Positions 35,082 through 43,767 of a DNA stretch of 64,000 bases are shown piece by piece. How positions within the stretch are numbered: the first letter of the stretch is position 1; every line of letters begins with the position of its first letter. The stretch lies in contig NZ_JABFDJ010000007.1 of NCBI RefSeq assembly GCF_013403925.1, positions 124,001 to 188,000 of the forward strand, given 5' to 3'. Source of the stretch: Winogradskyella wichelsiae. GTDB taxonomy: Bacteria; Bacteroidota; Bacteroidia; Flavobacteriales; Flavobacteriaceae. The position numbers and the translations under genes were made by a program. The notes under the pieces were generated by a model. It was not told the DNA's origin, ran no database searches, and saw only the letters and a list, made by a program, of their open reading frames with translations.

Positions 35082-36197
35082 ATGCAAACGACACATAAAT
35101 CTACAATAGTATTAATAGTTCTTATATTTATAAGTTCTTTAACATCTTATGCCACGCTGCAAGCTCAAAATAATAAATTTGTGGTAGTATTAGATGCCGG
35201 TCATGGAGGGCATGATTCAGGAAATGTTGGTAATGGGCACAGTGAGAAAGACATAGCGCTTAAAGTAACTTTAGAAGTTGGAAAAGAACTTGGTGAAAAC
35301 CCTGATATAAAAGTAATTTATACCAGAAAGACGGATGTATTTGTAGAATTACACGAACGGGCAAACATTGCCAATAGAGCACATGCAGATCTATTTGTGT
35401 CTATCCACTGTAATGCGCACAGTTCTCAGGCGAGCGGAACAGAAACATTTGTATTAGGAGAGAAGAATACAGGTAGAAATTTTGATGTCGCTAAAAAGGA
35501 AAATGAAGTAATCTTCTTAGAAGATAATTATGAAGAGAATTATGCAGGTTTCGATCCTAGTTCTCCAGAATCTACAATCGCTATTGGTATTGAACAGGAA
35601 GTTTACGTAGAGCAAAGTGTTGTCTTAGCACGGAAAATAGAAGATAATTTTATTGGTAAAGCAAAACGAAAAAGTAGAGGATTAAAGCAAGCGAGTTTAT
35701 TAGTGATTAGAAATACTTATATGCCTAGCGTTTTAGTTGAAGTAGGTTTCTTAACAAATAAAAGTGAAGGCAGTTATTTAAATACTAAAGCAGGGCAATC
35801 TAAAATGGCAGATGCTATAAAAACTGCAGTTTTAGATTATAAAAAAGAATTAGATCAAAATGTAGGTAGTCATATTCTTCAAGTTGATGCAGAAACTATG
35901 ACAGAAGAAATAGAAGCGCCTAGAGTAGTTGAAGGTATTATTTTTAAAGTTCAAATAGCTGCTGGCTCTAAAAAGTTGGAACCAAAATCTTATAACTTTA
36001 AAGGACTTTCTAATATCTCTAGAGATAAATTAGGTGAAATATATAAATACTACAGCGGCCAAACGTCAGATTATAATGAGGTTAAGAAAGATCAAAATGC
36101 AGCGAAGTTAGCTGGATATCCTGATGCATTTGTTGTCGCTTTTAAAGAAGGAAAAAAGATAGATGTATCTGAGGCCTTAAAATCTGCTACGAATTAG
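35082..36197 (+). CDS. N-acetylmuramoyl-L-alanine amidase
   Basis: The 371-residue product has an N-terminal membrane/signal segment (residues 9-28), then an Amidase_3 domain with zinc ligands: His in VVLDAGHGGHDSGN (about residue 41), Glu in HSEKDIALKV and His in VSIHCNAHSS. The second catalytic Glu is in SVLVEVGFLTN. It cuts the bond between N-acetylmuramic acid and the stem peptide. Bacteroidetes members carry a long insert in the domain (GRNFDVAKKENEVIF...) as here. The C-terminal part (about residues 285-371) resembles a SPOR-like peptidoglycan-binding fold. It starts a long plus-strand gene run with mlaD next. Confidence 0.92.
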   Translation: MQTTHKSTIVLIVLIFISSLTSYATLQAQNNKFVVVLDAGHGGHDSGNVGNGHSEKDIALKVTLEVGKELGENPDIKVIYTRKTDVFVELHERANIANRAHADLFVSIHCNAHSSQASGTETFVLGEKNTGRNFDVAKKENEVIFLEDNYEENYAGFDPSSPESTIAIGIEQEVYVEQSVVLARKIEDNFIGKAKRKSRGLKQASLLVIRNTYMPSVLVEVGFLTNKSEGSYLNTKAGQSKMADAIKTAVLDYKKELDQNVGSHILQVDAETMTEEIEAPRVVEGIIFKVQIAAGSKKLEPKSYNFKGLSNISRDKLGEIYKYYSGQTSDYNEVKKDQNAAKLAGYPDAFVVAFKEGKKIDVSEALKSATN

Positions 36198-36251
36198 AAA
36201 CTTTATTAGTATATTTATTACTAATTTTGTTTATAAACTAAATAAAGCCCA

Positions 36252-37199
36252 TTGAAAATCTCAAGAGAAACTAAAACTGCAATACTAGTCCTAGCTGGTA
36301 TCGCTTTTTGTATATATTTATTTACCTTTCTAAAAGGTGAAGATCTATTTGAAAACTCAAATGTATACTATACAGAATTTGAATATAATGCCTTAAGCAT
36401 GTCATCTCCAGTGACAATTAAAGGTAATAAAATAGGGAAAATAGAAGATATAATCTATGATTACGAGACTGGTAAAACGCGTATTGCGTTTACTGTCAAT
36501 CCAAAATTAAAATTCTCAAAAAACAGTACTGTTAGGCTTTATCAAGATGGCTTAATGGGAGGAAATGCTTTATCTATTGTTGAAGGCAATGGAGGAGAGA
36601 ATGCCAAACCTGGAGATTTTATTGAATCGGAAGTGAAACCAGGAATGGTATCATCTTTAGAGAAAAACTTTTCTGGAATTAGTGAGGATTTAGGATCAAC
36701 ACTTCGATCTTCAGATAGCTTATTGGTTAACCTAAACACTCTTGTAATGGATGATTCTGATGATGGACTAAAGCAGACTATTGCAGAATTAAATTCTACA
36801 TTAAAATCGTTTAAGGGTGTTGCGTTTGCAGCAAATAATCTAATTAGTAAAAATGATGATAAAATTGCATCATTATTAGCGAATTTTGAAAACACAAGTA
36901 CAGAATTAACGATCTTAATTAAAGATCTTAACGAAGCTAAACTTTCAAATACTGTGAAGAACTTAGACGAAATGGTTACCAAGTTAAATCAGTTGGCAGT
37001 AGGGCTTGAAGCAGGTAAAGGTACCATGGGAAAACTTTTAAAAGATGATGCCCTCTATAATAATTTAGATAATGCGTCTAAAGAAATGCAACTCTTACTT
37101 TTAGATATAAAATTACATCCTGCGAGATACAGACGTATTCTATCTAAAAAAGAGATTCCTTACGAGGAGCCAACACAAGAGGAATTAAACAATAACTAG
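36252..37199 (+). CDS. MlaD family (MCE domain) protein
   Basis: Using the TTG start at 36252, the product is 315 residues. It has an N-terminal membrane anchor (about residues 7-25, TAILVLAGIAFCIYLFTFLK) and an MCE/MlaD beta-domain (about 35-115, SMSSPVTIKGNKIGKIEDI, LMGGNALSIVEG). A long helical tail with heptad pattern follows to about residue 290. MCE proteins form hexameric lipid shuttles between membranes. The canonical MlaE permease and MlaF ATPase genes are not in the window, so the partners lie elsewhere. The gene is 54 bases after the amidase stop. Confidence 0.9.
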   Translation: MKISRETKTAILVLAGIAFCIYLFTFLKGEDLFENSNVYYTEFEYNALSMSSPVTIKGNKIGKIEDIIYDYETGKTRIAFTVNPKLKFSKNSTVRLYQDGLMGGNALSIVEGNGGENAKPGDFIESEVKPGMVSSLEKNFSGISEDLGSTLRSSDSLLVNLNTLVMDDSDDGLKQTIAELNSTLKSFKGVAFAANNLISKNDDKIASLLANFENTSTELTILIKDLNEAKLSNTVKNLDEMVTKLNQLAVGLEAGKGTMGKLLKDDALYNNLDNASKEMQLLLLDIKLHPARYRRILSKKEIPYEEPTQEELNNN

Positions 37200-37210
37200 A
37201 TCCATCAATC

Positions 37211-38524
37211 ATGGCATATTTACCTAATATAATTTTTGCCGTTATCCTATTAATGGGGGTTGGCTTTTTTGCTCGTAATGTCCAAAAACTGATTCGTAAT
37301 ATTAAACTCGGTCAAGATGTTGACGCTAGTGATAACAAATCAGAACGTTGGAAAAACACTATAAACATTGCTTTAGGGCAAAGTAAAATGGTGAAACGTC
37401 CAGTTTCTGGATTTCTACACGTTATTGTTTATGTAGGCTTTATTATTATAAATATTGAAGTCTTAGAAATTATAATCGATGGTCTTTTTGGGACACATAG
37501 AATAGGACAAGAATTATTGCCAACAGCTTTATATGGTTTCCTTATTGGATCATTTGAAATTTTAGCCGTTTTAGTTTTAGTATCTGTAACTGTATTTTGG
37601 ATAAGAAGAAATGTGATTAAAATTAAGCGTTTCTTAAGTTCCGAAATGAAAGGATGGCCAAAGAGTGATGGTAATATTATTCTTTATTTTGAAGTTGTAT
37701 TAATGGGCTTATTCTTAATAATGAATGCAACAGATACTGTTTTTCAAGGTGCTAATTCAGGTAATGTTATTTCACAATTTATCGCACCATTGTTTAATGG
37801 TTTTTCTATTGAAGCATTACACACTGTAGAGCGTATAGCTTGGTGGTTGCATATTGTTGGTATTTTAACTTTCTTAAATTATTTATACTTCTCAAAGCAT
37901 TTACATATTCTATTGGCCTTCCCTAATGTTTATTATGGAAGTGTATCTCCAAAAGGAAAATTCAATAATTTAGATGCTGTTACGGCAGAAGTAAAGTTAA
38001 TGATGGATCCCGATGCAGATCCTTTCGCTGCACCACCAGAAGGAGCAGAAGATGAAGTGCCTGCTAAGTTTGGGGCAAGTGATGTAATGGATTTAACTAA
38101 AATTCAGTTGCTTAACGCGTATACGTGTACCGAATGTGGTCGTTGTACAAGCGAATGTCCAGCAAATCTTACTGGTAAAAAATTATCGCCTCGTAAGATT
38201 ATGATGGATACGAGAGATCGATTAGAAGAAGTAGGAAAAAATGTTGATGCTAATAATGGTGAGTTTAAAGATGATGGCAAACAACTTTTAGGAGACTACA
38301 TCACAAACGAAGAACTTTGGGCGTGTACAACATGTAATGCTTGTGTAGAAGCTTGTCCGGTGAGCATTAACCCACTATCAATTATTATGGATATGCGTCG
38401 TTATTTAGTTATGGAGCAAAGTGCTGCACCAACAGAACTGAATACTATGATGACCAATATAGAAAACAATGGAGCACCTTGGCCTTATAACCAAATGGAC
38501 CGTTTAAATTGGAAAGATGAGTAG
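37211..38524 (+). CDS. Membrane-bound 4Fe-4S reductase subunit (HdrC/GlpC-like fusion)
   Basis: The 437-residue protein has about five membrane segments in the first 235 residues (resembling the b-type cytochrome part of nitrate reductase gamma/DsrM proteins). A cytoplasmic di-cluster ferredoxin domain follows with Cys306, 309, 312, 316 (CTECGRCTSECPA) and Cys372, 375, 378, 382 (CTTCNACVEACPV). Together with the CCG-domain gene 270 bases downstream it looks like an electron-transfer complex that passes electrons between quinones and a soluble partner. The electron donor is unknown. The stop overlaps the next small gene by eight bases. Confidence 0.88.
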   Translation: MAYLPNIIFAVILLMGVGFFARNVQKLIRNIKLGQDVDASDNKSERWKNTINIALGQSKMVKRPVSGFLHVIVYVGFIIINIEVLEIIIDGLFGTHRIGQELLPTALYGFLIGSFEILAVLVLVSVTVFWIRRNVIKIKRFLSSEMKGWPKSDGNIILYFEVVLMGLFLIMNATDTVFQGANSGNVISQFIAPLFNGFSIEALHTVERIAWWLHIVGILTFLNYLYFSKHLHILLAFPNVYYGSVSPKGKFNNLDAVTAEVKLMMDPDADPFAAPPEGAEDEVPAKFGASDVMDLTKIQLLNAYTCTECGRCTSECPANLTGKKLSPRKIMMDTRDRLEEVGKNVDANNGEFKDDGKQLLGDYITNEELWACTTCNACVEACPVSINPLSIIMDMRRYLVMEQSAAPTELNTMMTNIENNGAPWPYNQMDRLNWKDE

Positions 38525-38720
38525 TTTGCTTGAGCGTTTAAGTCCTAAAACCAGATTGATATTAGGAATATTAGGAGGCCTTATATCTTTTGGATTATAT
38601 AATATTATAGATGAAAAGAATACAGGAGTATTTTTGAATTTTTCATTTGGATTTATTGTCGCCTTTTCATTTTTGATGTTAGTGAGCTATAAGTTTAATG
38701 TACTTATTAAACGTAGATAA
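38517..38720 (+). CDS. Small two-helix membrane protein, paralogue of the protein at 39581
   Basis: The 67-residue product has two membrane segments (about residues 13-29 and 36-55), a basic start SLLERLSPKTR and a basic end KRR. It overlaps the stop of the preceding Fe-S gene by eight bases. It aligns by eye with the product at 39581: both have E-[KR]-L-x2-K-x-R-[LI]-I-x-G at the start, then two segments of equal spacing and a basic tail. No known family comes to mind. The position after an Fe-S gene suggests a small subunit or assembly helper. Confidence 0.7.
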   Translation: MSSLLERLSPKTRLILGILGGLISFGLYNIIDEKNTGVFLNFSFGFIVAFSFLMLVSYKFNVLIKRR

Positions 38721-38785
38721 ATAGCTTTAAAATTTTATTAAATCTTGATTATGTTGGAGGGGTTTAATTTTCAAACAGAAAAATT

Positions 38786-39568
38786 ATGAGTGAAGAATTA
38801 AAAGTGCCAACCATGGCAGAGTATATGGCAGAAGGCAAACAACCAGAAATTTTATTTTGGGTGGGTTCTGCTGGTAGTTATGACGATAGAGCAAAGAAAA
38901 TAACCAAAGCTTTCGTGAAGATTCTAAATAAAGCAAATGTAGATTTTGCTGTTTTAGGAACTGAAGAAAGTAATACTGGTGATGTTGCAAAACGTGCAGG
39001 AAATGAATTTTTATTTCAAATGCAAGCTGTTATGAATATTGAAGTTCTTAACGCTTACGAAGTAAAACGTATTGTTACCTGTGATCCGCATTCTTTCAAC
39101 TGTATTAAAAACGAATATCCTGGTCTTGGTGGTAATTACGAAGTAATTCACCATACTCAATTTATAGAACAATTAATCGCTTCAGGTCGTTTAACATTAG
39201 ATGGTGATGTCTATAAAGGCAAACGTATAACATTTCATGATCCTTGTTATTTAGGAAGAGCAAATAGTGTTTACGATGCACCGAGAGATGTGCTAAAAAA
39301 AACAAATGCAACTTTAATAGAAATGAAACGCCATAAAGGAACTGCTTTATGCTGTGGGGCAGGAGGTGCTCAAATGTTTAAAGATGCAGAACCAGGAAAT
39401 AAGGAAATTAATATCCTTAGAACTGAAGATGCTTTAGAAACGCAACCAGAAATTATTGCAACAGGTTGTCCTTATTGTAATACCATGATGACTGATGGTG
39501 TAAAATTTAAAGAAAAAGAAGCAGAAATTAAGGTTATGGATATTGCTGAGTTGATTGCTGATGCGTAA
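38786..39568 (+). CDS. CCG-domain Fe-S protein (HdrB-like heterodisulfide reductase subunit)
   Basis: The 260-residue protein carries two CCG-type cysteine motifs: the first around IVTCDPHSFNCIKNEYPGL and the FHDPCYLGR phrase, the second with ALCCGAGGAQMF and TGCPYCNTMM. These bind a non-cubane 4Fe-4S cluster in HdrB and the related GlpC/LutA proteins. It has no membrane segment and should dock on the membrane-bound subunit at 37211. The pair lacks an obvious flavoprotein in the window. A small membrane protein gene follows after 12 bases. Confidence 0.9.
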   Translation: MSEELKVPTMAEYMAEGKQPEILFWVGSAGSYDDRAKKITKAFVKILNKANVDFAVLGTEESNTGDVAKRAGNEFLFQMQAVMNIEVLNAYEVKRIVTCDPHSFNCIKNEYPGLGGNYEVIHHTQFIEQLIASGRLTLDGDVYKGKRITFHDPCYLGRANSVYDAPRDVLKKTNATLIEMKRHKGTALCCGAGGAQMFKDAEPGNKEINILRTEDALETQPEIIATGCPYCNTMMTDGVKFKEKEAEIKVMDIAELIADA

Positions 39569-39580
39569 TGCTATAAAGTT

Positions 39581-39787
39581 GTGGGAAACGATATTGAAAA
39601 ATTACCGTTAAAAAAGCGTATTATTACAGGTGTTGCCATTGGTTTATTATACACTTCATTAATGGCTGGTTTTGATTATGTTACTGATAAACCATTTTCT
39701 TTATTAAAGTTTCTATTGAATGCTTTCTTTTTTGGACTTGTAATGGGTTATGTTTTTAGGTATAAAATCACAAAAAACAAAGATTAA
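39581..39787 (+). CDS. Small two-helix membrane protein, paralogue of the protein at 38517
   Basis: The GTG at 39581 gives 68 residues, with segments at about 16-32 and 40-59 and a charged tail KITKNKD. There is no ATG early enough, and alignment with the paralogue at 38517 (IEKLPLKKRIITGVAIGL against LERLSPKTRLILGILGGL) supports the GTG start. It follows the CCG-domain gene by 12 bases, as its paralogue follows the ferredoxin gene. Function is unknown. Confidence 0.7.
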   Translation: MGNDIEKLPLKKRIITGVAIGLLYTSLMAGFDYVTDKPFSLLKFLLNAFFFGLVMGYVFRYKITKNKD

Positions 39788-39802
39788 TAATATATCTAAG
39801 CA

Positions 39803-40321
39803 ATGAATTTCGCAAATCCTCAAATACAAACAGAAGACTTACCAAATATTAAAGAAGCTGTTTTAAAACCAATTTCAAAAACTTATTTAAAAATAATAAC
39901 ACTTAACAAGCTAGCTTTCTATAGTCTTATTTTGAGTGCTGTGTTTGGTTTAAAATTCTTTATTAAAAAAGACGATTTTCAAAATAACTTTTGGTTTGTG
40001 TTTATTGGAGTTATATTAATTTGTATCATAAATTTTATTATTTCCATATTAGCGTTTCAAAAACGTAAATATGCAATTAGAGCGCATGATGTCATATATG
40101 CAAAAGGTTTAATTGTTCACTCTATGATAACCGTACCAATATCTAGAATTCAGCATGTTGAAGAAAGTAGAAGTTGGTTGGCCAGATCTTTTGGACTGGC
40201 AACACTCAAAATATTTACGGCAGGAGAATCTGGTAGCGATTTGAGTATTAATGGTCTACCTCATTTAGAAGCTATACAAATTAAGGACATTATAAGCGCA
40301 AAGGTTAATGGAAAAGATTGA
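39803..40321 (+). CDS. PH domain-containing membrane protein (bPH2/DUF304, YdbS-like)
   Basis: The 172-residue protein has two membrane segments (about residues 37-56 and 66-86) followed by a bacterial PH-like domain: YAIRAHDVIYAKGLIVHSMI, VPISRIQHVEESRSWLARSF and LKIFTAGESGSD. This is the YdbS layout. In other bacteria the YdbS/YdbT pair affects membrane resistance to antimicrobial proteins; no direct activity is known. The stop codon overlaps the start of the next gene by 14 bases, so the two are made together and probably form a complex. Confidence 0.85.
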   Translation: MNFANPQIQTEDLPNIKEAVLKPISKTYLKIITLNKLAFYSLILSAVFGLKFFIKKDDFQNNFWFVFIGVILICIINFIISILAFQKRKYAIRAHDVIYAKGLIVHSMITVPISRIQHVEESRSWLARSFGLATLKIFTAGESGSDLSINGLPHLEAIQIKDIISAKVNGKD

Positions 40322-41804
40322 TTTTTCAAAAGCTATGCGGCAATCTTCTAAAGGTATAATTGTAATTTTTGTATTTAATACAGTTAAATTCTTCAAGAAA
40401 TTTTTTGTACTCTTTATTGCTTTTGGTGTTTCTATACTTAAAAGTAAATCCATCGGAAATGTAACACCTACAATGTTAATCCTTGCAACTATTGGTGTGT
40501 TAATTGTTATACTTGTTTTTGCAATACTAAAATATCTTAATTTTAAGTTTTATTTAAGTGAAGATGATTTTCATTTAGCCACAGGTATTATAAATAAGGA
40601 TAATACTATTATTCCAAAGTCTAAAATTCAGAATGTTTACATTAAGCAAAATTTTTTACAGCAGATTATAAATGTAGTTTCTGTTAAAATAGAAACAGCA
40701 GGTGATAAAAAATCTGAAATCGAAATTAGTGCCTTAGATAAACCTACAGCTCTATTTTTAAAGGAGCAGTTGTTTACTAAAAAGGCAGTAGAAAGTGAAG
40801 AGAAAGCGTCTATTGAAAAACGCGATGTATTTTTCAGTGTCTCACCTAAACGATTGTTGTTGGAGGGGGTATCTCAAAATCATTTTAAAAGTTTTCTACT
40901 TATTACAACCTTTGTTTTTGGTTTGTATACAGAGCTCGAAGAATATTTAAAGGAATTAAATCTAAAAGAGCGGGTAGAGGGAGTTGTTAAGCTAGATGAA
41001 GCTACAATTCTAAATTTATTAATTACTAATGCCATCATCGTCATAGCTGTTGTATTAGTTTCGCTACTATTTTCTGTAATTAAGACCTTTATAATTAATT
41101 TTAATCTAGAAGTTGTAGAACATCAAAAGACCGTTGAAATAAACAAAGGACTCTTCAATAAAGTCTCTTTGAGTTTAACGCCTAGTCGTATTCAGAATTT
41201 AGTAGTGACAACAAACCGGGTGAAGCAGTATTTAGGTTTACATGCTTTATCCGTAAAACAAGCGATGGTTAATGCAAAGCAACAAAAGAACTTTAATATT
41301 GTTGCATTAGAAAAGGTGCAACTCAATTATTTAATAAATAAGCTCTTATCAAATTATACTGAAGATCAAGGTGAGATAAAAAAACCAAGTCGTTATTATA
41401 TGAGAATTTCAGCTTTAGAAATGATGGTGTTTTTATTAATTATAAATGGTTTGTCTATCGCAGTGTTTGGGCTAGAGATGTTATGGATTAATGTTGTTTT
41501 TATTCCTCTAACAGTTTTATATGTGCATTTCGCTTACAAAAAAGCCTATTACAGAATTTCGGATAACTTTATTACTATTGGAAGTGGGGTGATTGATACG
41601 ACGACCAATATTCTTGAAATTCATAAAATTCAAAGTGTAAAAATAAAACAGACTATTTTTCAGAAACCAAAGTCTATAGCATCATTAGTGATTTATACGG
41701 CTTCAAAGTCAGTTACTATTCCATATGTTTCAAAACCTGATGCTATTTCCATTTATAATCTTTTGCTATATAAGGTAGAATCTCAAGATAGAGATTGGAT
41801 GTAA
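40308..41804 (+). CDS. Triple PH domain membrane protein (YdbT-like)
   Basis: The 498-residue product has the YdbT layout of repeated membrane pairs and bPH2 domains. It has three PH-like modules, each with an I-P-x-S-[KR]-I-Q-N/S-V core: IIPKSKIQNVYIKQNFLQQI near 104, LTPSRIQNLVVTTNRVKQYL near 290 and ILEIHKIQSVKIKQTIFQKP near 445. Each follows one or two membrane segments. It overlaps the YdbS-like gene by 14 bases and is the partner of that protein. The exact function is unknown. Confidence 0.87.
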   Translation: MEKIDFSKAMRQSSKGIIVIFVFNTVKFFKKFFVLFIAFGVSILKSKSIGNVTPTMLILATIGVLIVILVFAILKYLNFKFYLSEDDFHLATGIINKDNTIIPKSKIQNVYIKQNFLQQIINVVSVKIETAGDKKSEIEISALDKPTALFLKEQLFTKKAVESEEKASIEKRDVFFSVSPKRLLLEGVSQNHFKSFLLITTFVFGLYTELEEYLKELNLKERVEGVVKLDEATILNLLITNAIIVIAVVLVSLLFSVIKTFIINFNLEVVEHQKTVEINKGLFNKVSLSLTPSRIQNLVVTTNRVKQYLGLHALSVKQAMVNAKQQKNFNIVALEKVQLNYLINKLLSNYTEDQGEIKKPSRYYMRISALEMMVFLLIINGLSIAVFGLEMLWINVVFIPLTVLYVHFAYKKAYYRISDNFITIGSGVIDTTTNILEIHKIQSVKIKQTIFQKPKSIASLVIYTASKSVTIPYVSKPDAISIYNLLLYKVESQDRDWM

Positions 41805-41837
41805 TATTGTATTTTTGTTTTTAGAAAAAATAAAAAT

Positions 41838-42323
41838 ATGCTAGTCGATTTTAATACCTTACCAGAAGAATCTAGAGTTTGGATTTACCAAGCTAACCGT
41901 TCATTTTCAGATGAAGAATTAGAACAATTAAAAGGACAGATAGATACATTTATAGAAGCTTGGACAGCGCATGGAAAAGATTTAAAAGCAGGCTATAAAA
42001 TTGTTTATAAGCGATTTATTGTTATTGCTATGGATCAGAGTTTAAATAGTGCTACAGGCTGCTCAATTGATGCTTCAGTTGGTTTTATTCAACAATTAGA
42101 ACAACAATACGATGTTGATTTAATGGATAAAATGAATGTGTCTTACAAGCAAGGTGAATTTATTGCTCATAAATCTTTGATTGATTTCAAAAAAATGGCA
42201 CAACAAAAAGCTGTTTCTAAAAATACAATTGTATTTAATAATTTGGTGACTAATATTGCTGAATTCAATGAGAATTGGGAAGTTCCTGTAAGTGAAAGTT
42301 GGCATAATAGATTTATTAAATAA
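41838..42323 (+). CDS. Conserved flavobacterial protein of unknown function
   Basis: The 161-residue protein begins MLVDFNTLPEESRVWIYQAN and has a conserved-looking centre DLKAGYKIVYKRFIVIAMDQ and CSIDASVGFIQQLEQQYDVD. Databases often call it an ABC transporter ATPase, but there is no Walker A (GxxGxGK[ST]) or ABC signature (LSGGQ), so that name is wrong. It lacks signal peptide and membrane segments. It begins 33 bases after the YdbT-like gene and stands before serB. Role unknown. Confidence 0.8.
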   Translation: MLVDFNTLPEESRVWIYQANRSFSDEELEQLKGQIDTFIEAWTAHGKDLKAGYKIVYKRFIVIAMDQSLNSATGCSIDASVGFIQQLEQQYDVDLMDKMNVSYKQGEFIAHKSLIDFKKMAQQKAVSKNTIVFNNLVTNIAEFNENWEVPVSESWHNRFIK

Positions 42324-42408
42324 CAGTTTTTCTAAAAAACTTTCATATATCAAATAGAATAGTCACTTTTACAATACGTAATAAAGGACTAACGACAAAA
42401 TATAAATT

Positions 42409-43638
42409 GTGGCTACAGATATTTTCTTATTAAACATTTCAGGACAAGATAAACCAGGGTTAACTTCAAGCTTAACAAGTGTATTAGCAGAGTATGACGC
42501 CAAGGTTTTAGATATCGGGCAAGCTAATATTCACGATACGTTATCCTTAGGAATAATGTTCGAAATTAAATCTGGTAAAAAATCTGCAGCTGTTCTTAAG
42601 GATTTATTATTTAAGGCTTATGAGTTAGATCTTAGAGCGAAGTTTTCTCCAATATCATTAGATGATTATGAAGATTGGGTAAGCTTACAAGGAAAGGATC
42701 GTTATATTATTACCATTGTAGGTGAGAAATTAGCAGCCGCTCAGATATCTGAAGTGACTAAAGTTATTTCAGAAAAAAATCTAAATATAGATTCCATAAA
42801 ACGCCTAACAGGTAGAACTTCATTAGTGCATACTGAGGATTACCCAAGAGCTTCGATTCAACTTTCTATTAGAGGTAGAATTGGTGATAAGTCCGATTTT
42901 ACAGAGAAAATGATGGCTATATCGAGAGAACTAGATGTAGATATCGCTTTTCAAGAAGATAATATTTTTAGAAGAAATAGACGCTTAGTTTGTTTTGATA
43001 TGGATTCAACTTTAATTCAAACTGAAGTTATAGATGAATTAGCCGAGCTAGCTGGTGTTGGTACAGAGGTTAAAGCTATTACCGAAGCTGCCATGCAAGG
43101 TGAAATAGATTTTAATGAAAGCTTTAAAAGACGGATGAAACTCTTAGAAGGTCTAAGTGAATCTGTTTTACAAGAAGTTGCTGAGCGTTTACCTATTACT
43201 AAAGGAGCAAAACGACTGATTGATACGCTACATTATTACGGATTTAAAACGGCTATTTTATCTGGTGGTTTTACTTATTTTGGACATTATTTACAAGAAA
43301 AACTAGACATCGATTACGTTTATGCTAATCAATTAGAGATAAAAGATGGTGCCCTAACAGGTGGTTATCTTGGTGATATTGTAGATGGTAATAAAAAGGC
43401 AGAATATCTGCAGTTACTTGCCGATAATATGCATATAGATATCAGTCAAACCATTGCTGTAGGTGATGGCGCTAACGATTTGCCAATGCTAAATTTAGCT
43501 GGTTTGGGGATTGCGTTTCATGCCAAACCTAAAGTTAAAGATAGTGCACAAAGTTCTATTTCTAGTATTGGTTTAGATGGAGTACTATATCTATTGGGGT
43601 ATCATGACCGTCAAATTGATCTGGTCTCAAGATCTTAA
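42409..43638 (+). CDS. serB: Phosphoserine phosphatase with N-terminal ACT-like domains
   Basis: Using the GTG start, the product is 409 residues. Residues about 1-180 form two ACT-like domains (FLLNISGQDKPGLTSSLTSV; YIITIVGEKLAAAQISEVTK), and the rest is a HAD phosphatase. The nucleophile is Asp197 in FDMDSTLIQTEVID, with the acid/base Asp199. Motif II is AILSGGFTYF, and motif IV is VGDGANDLPML. It makes serine from phosphoserine, the last step of serine synthesis; the ACT domains probably sense serine. No serA or serC is adjacent. No ATG lies upstream in frame. Confidence 0.95.
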   Translation: MATDIFLLNISGQDKPGLTSSLTSVLAEYDAKVLDIGQANIHDTLSLGIMFEIKSGKKSAAVLKDLLFKAYELDLRAKFSPISLDDYEDWVSLQGKDRYIITIVGEKLAAAQISEVTKVISEKNLNIDSIKRLTGRTSLVHTEDYPRASIQLSIRGRIGDKSDFTEKMMAISRELDVDIAFQEDNIFRRNRRLVCFDMDSTLIQTEVIDELAELAGVGTEVKAITEAAMQGEIDFNESFKRRMKLLEGLSESVLQEVAERLPITKGAKRLIDTLHYYGFKTAILSGGFTYFGHYLQEKLDIDYVYANQLEIKDGALTGGYLGDIVDGNKKAEYLQLLADNMHIDISQTIAVGDGANDLPMLNLAGLGIAFHAKPKVKDSAQSSISSIGLDGVLYLLGYHDRQIDLVSRS

Positions 43639-43767
43639 AAATAAAACATGTTATTCACTTTAATAAATCTATCTTAAAGTCTATCAACTTCTTTACAAAT
43701 ACGCTAATTTGGTACAATATTCGTTGTCATTTTACGTACTAAACTTAAAAAACGATAAAAATTGCTA

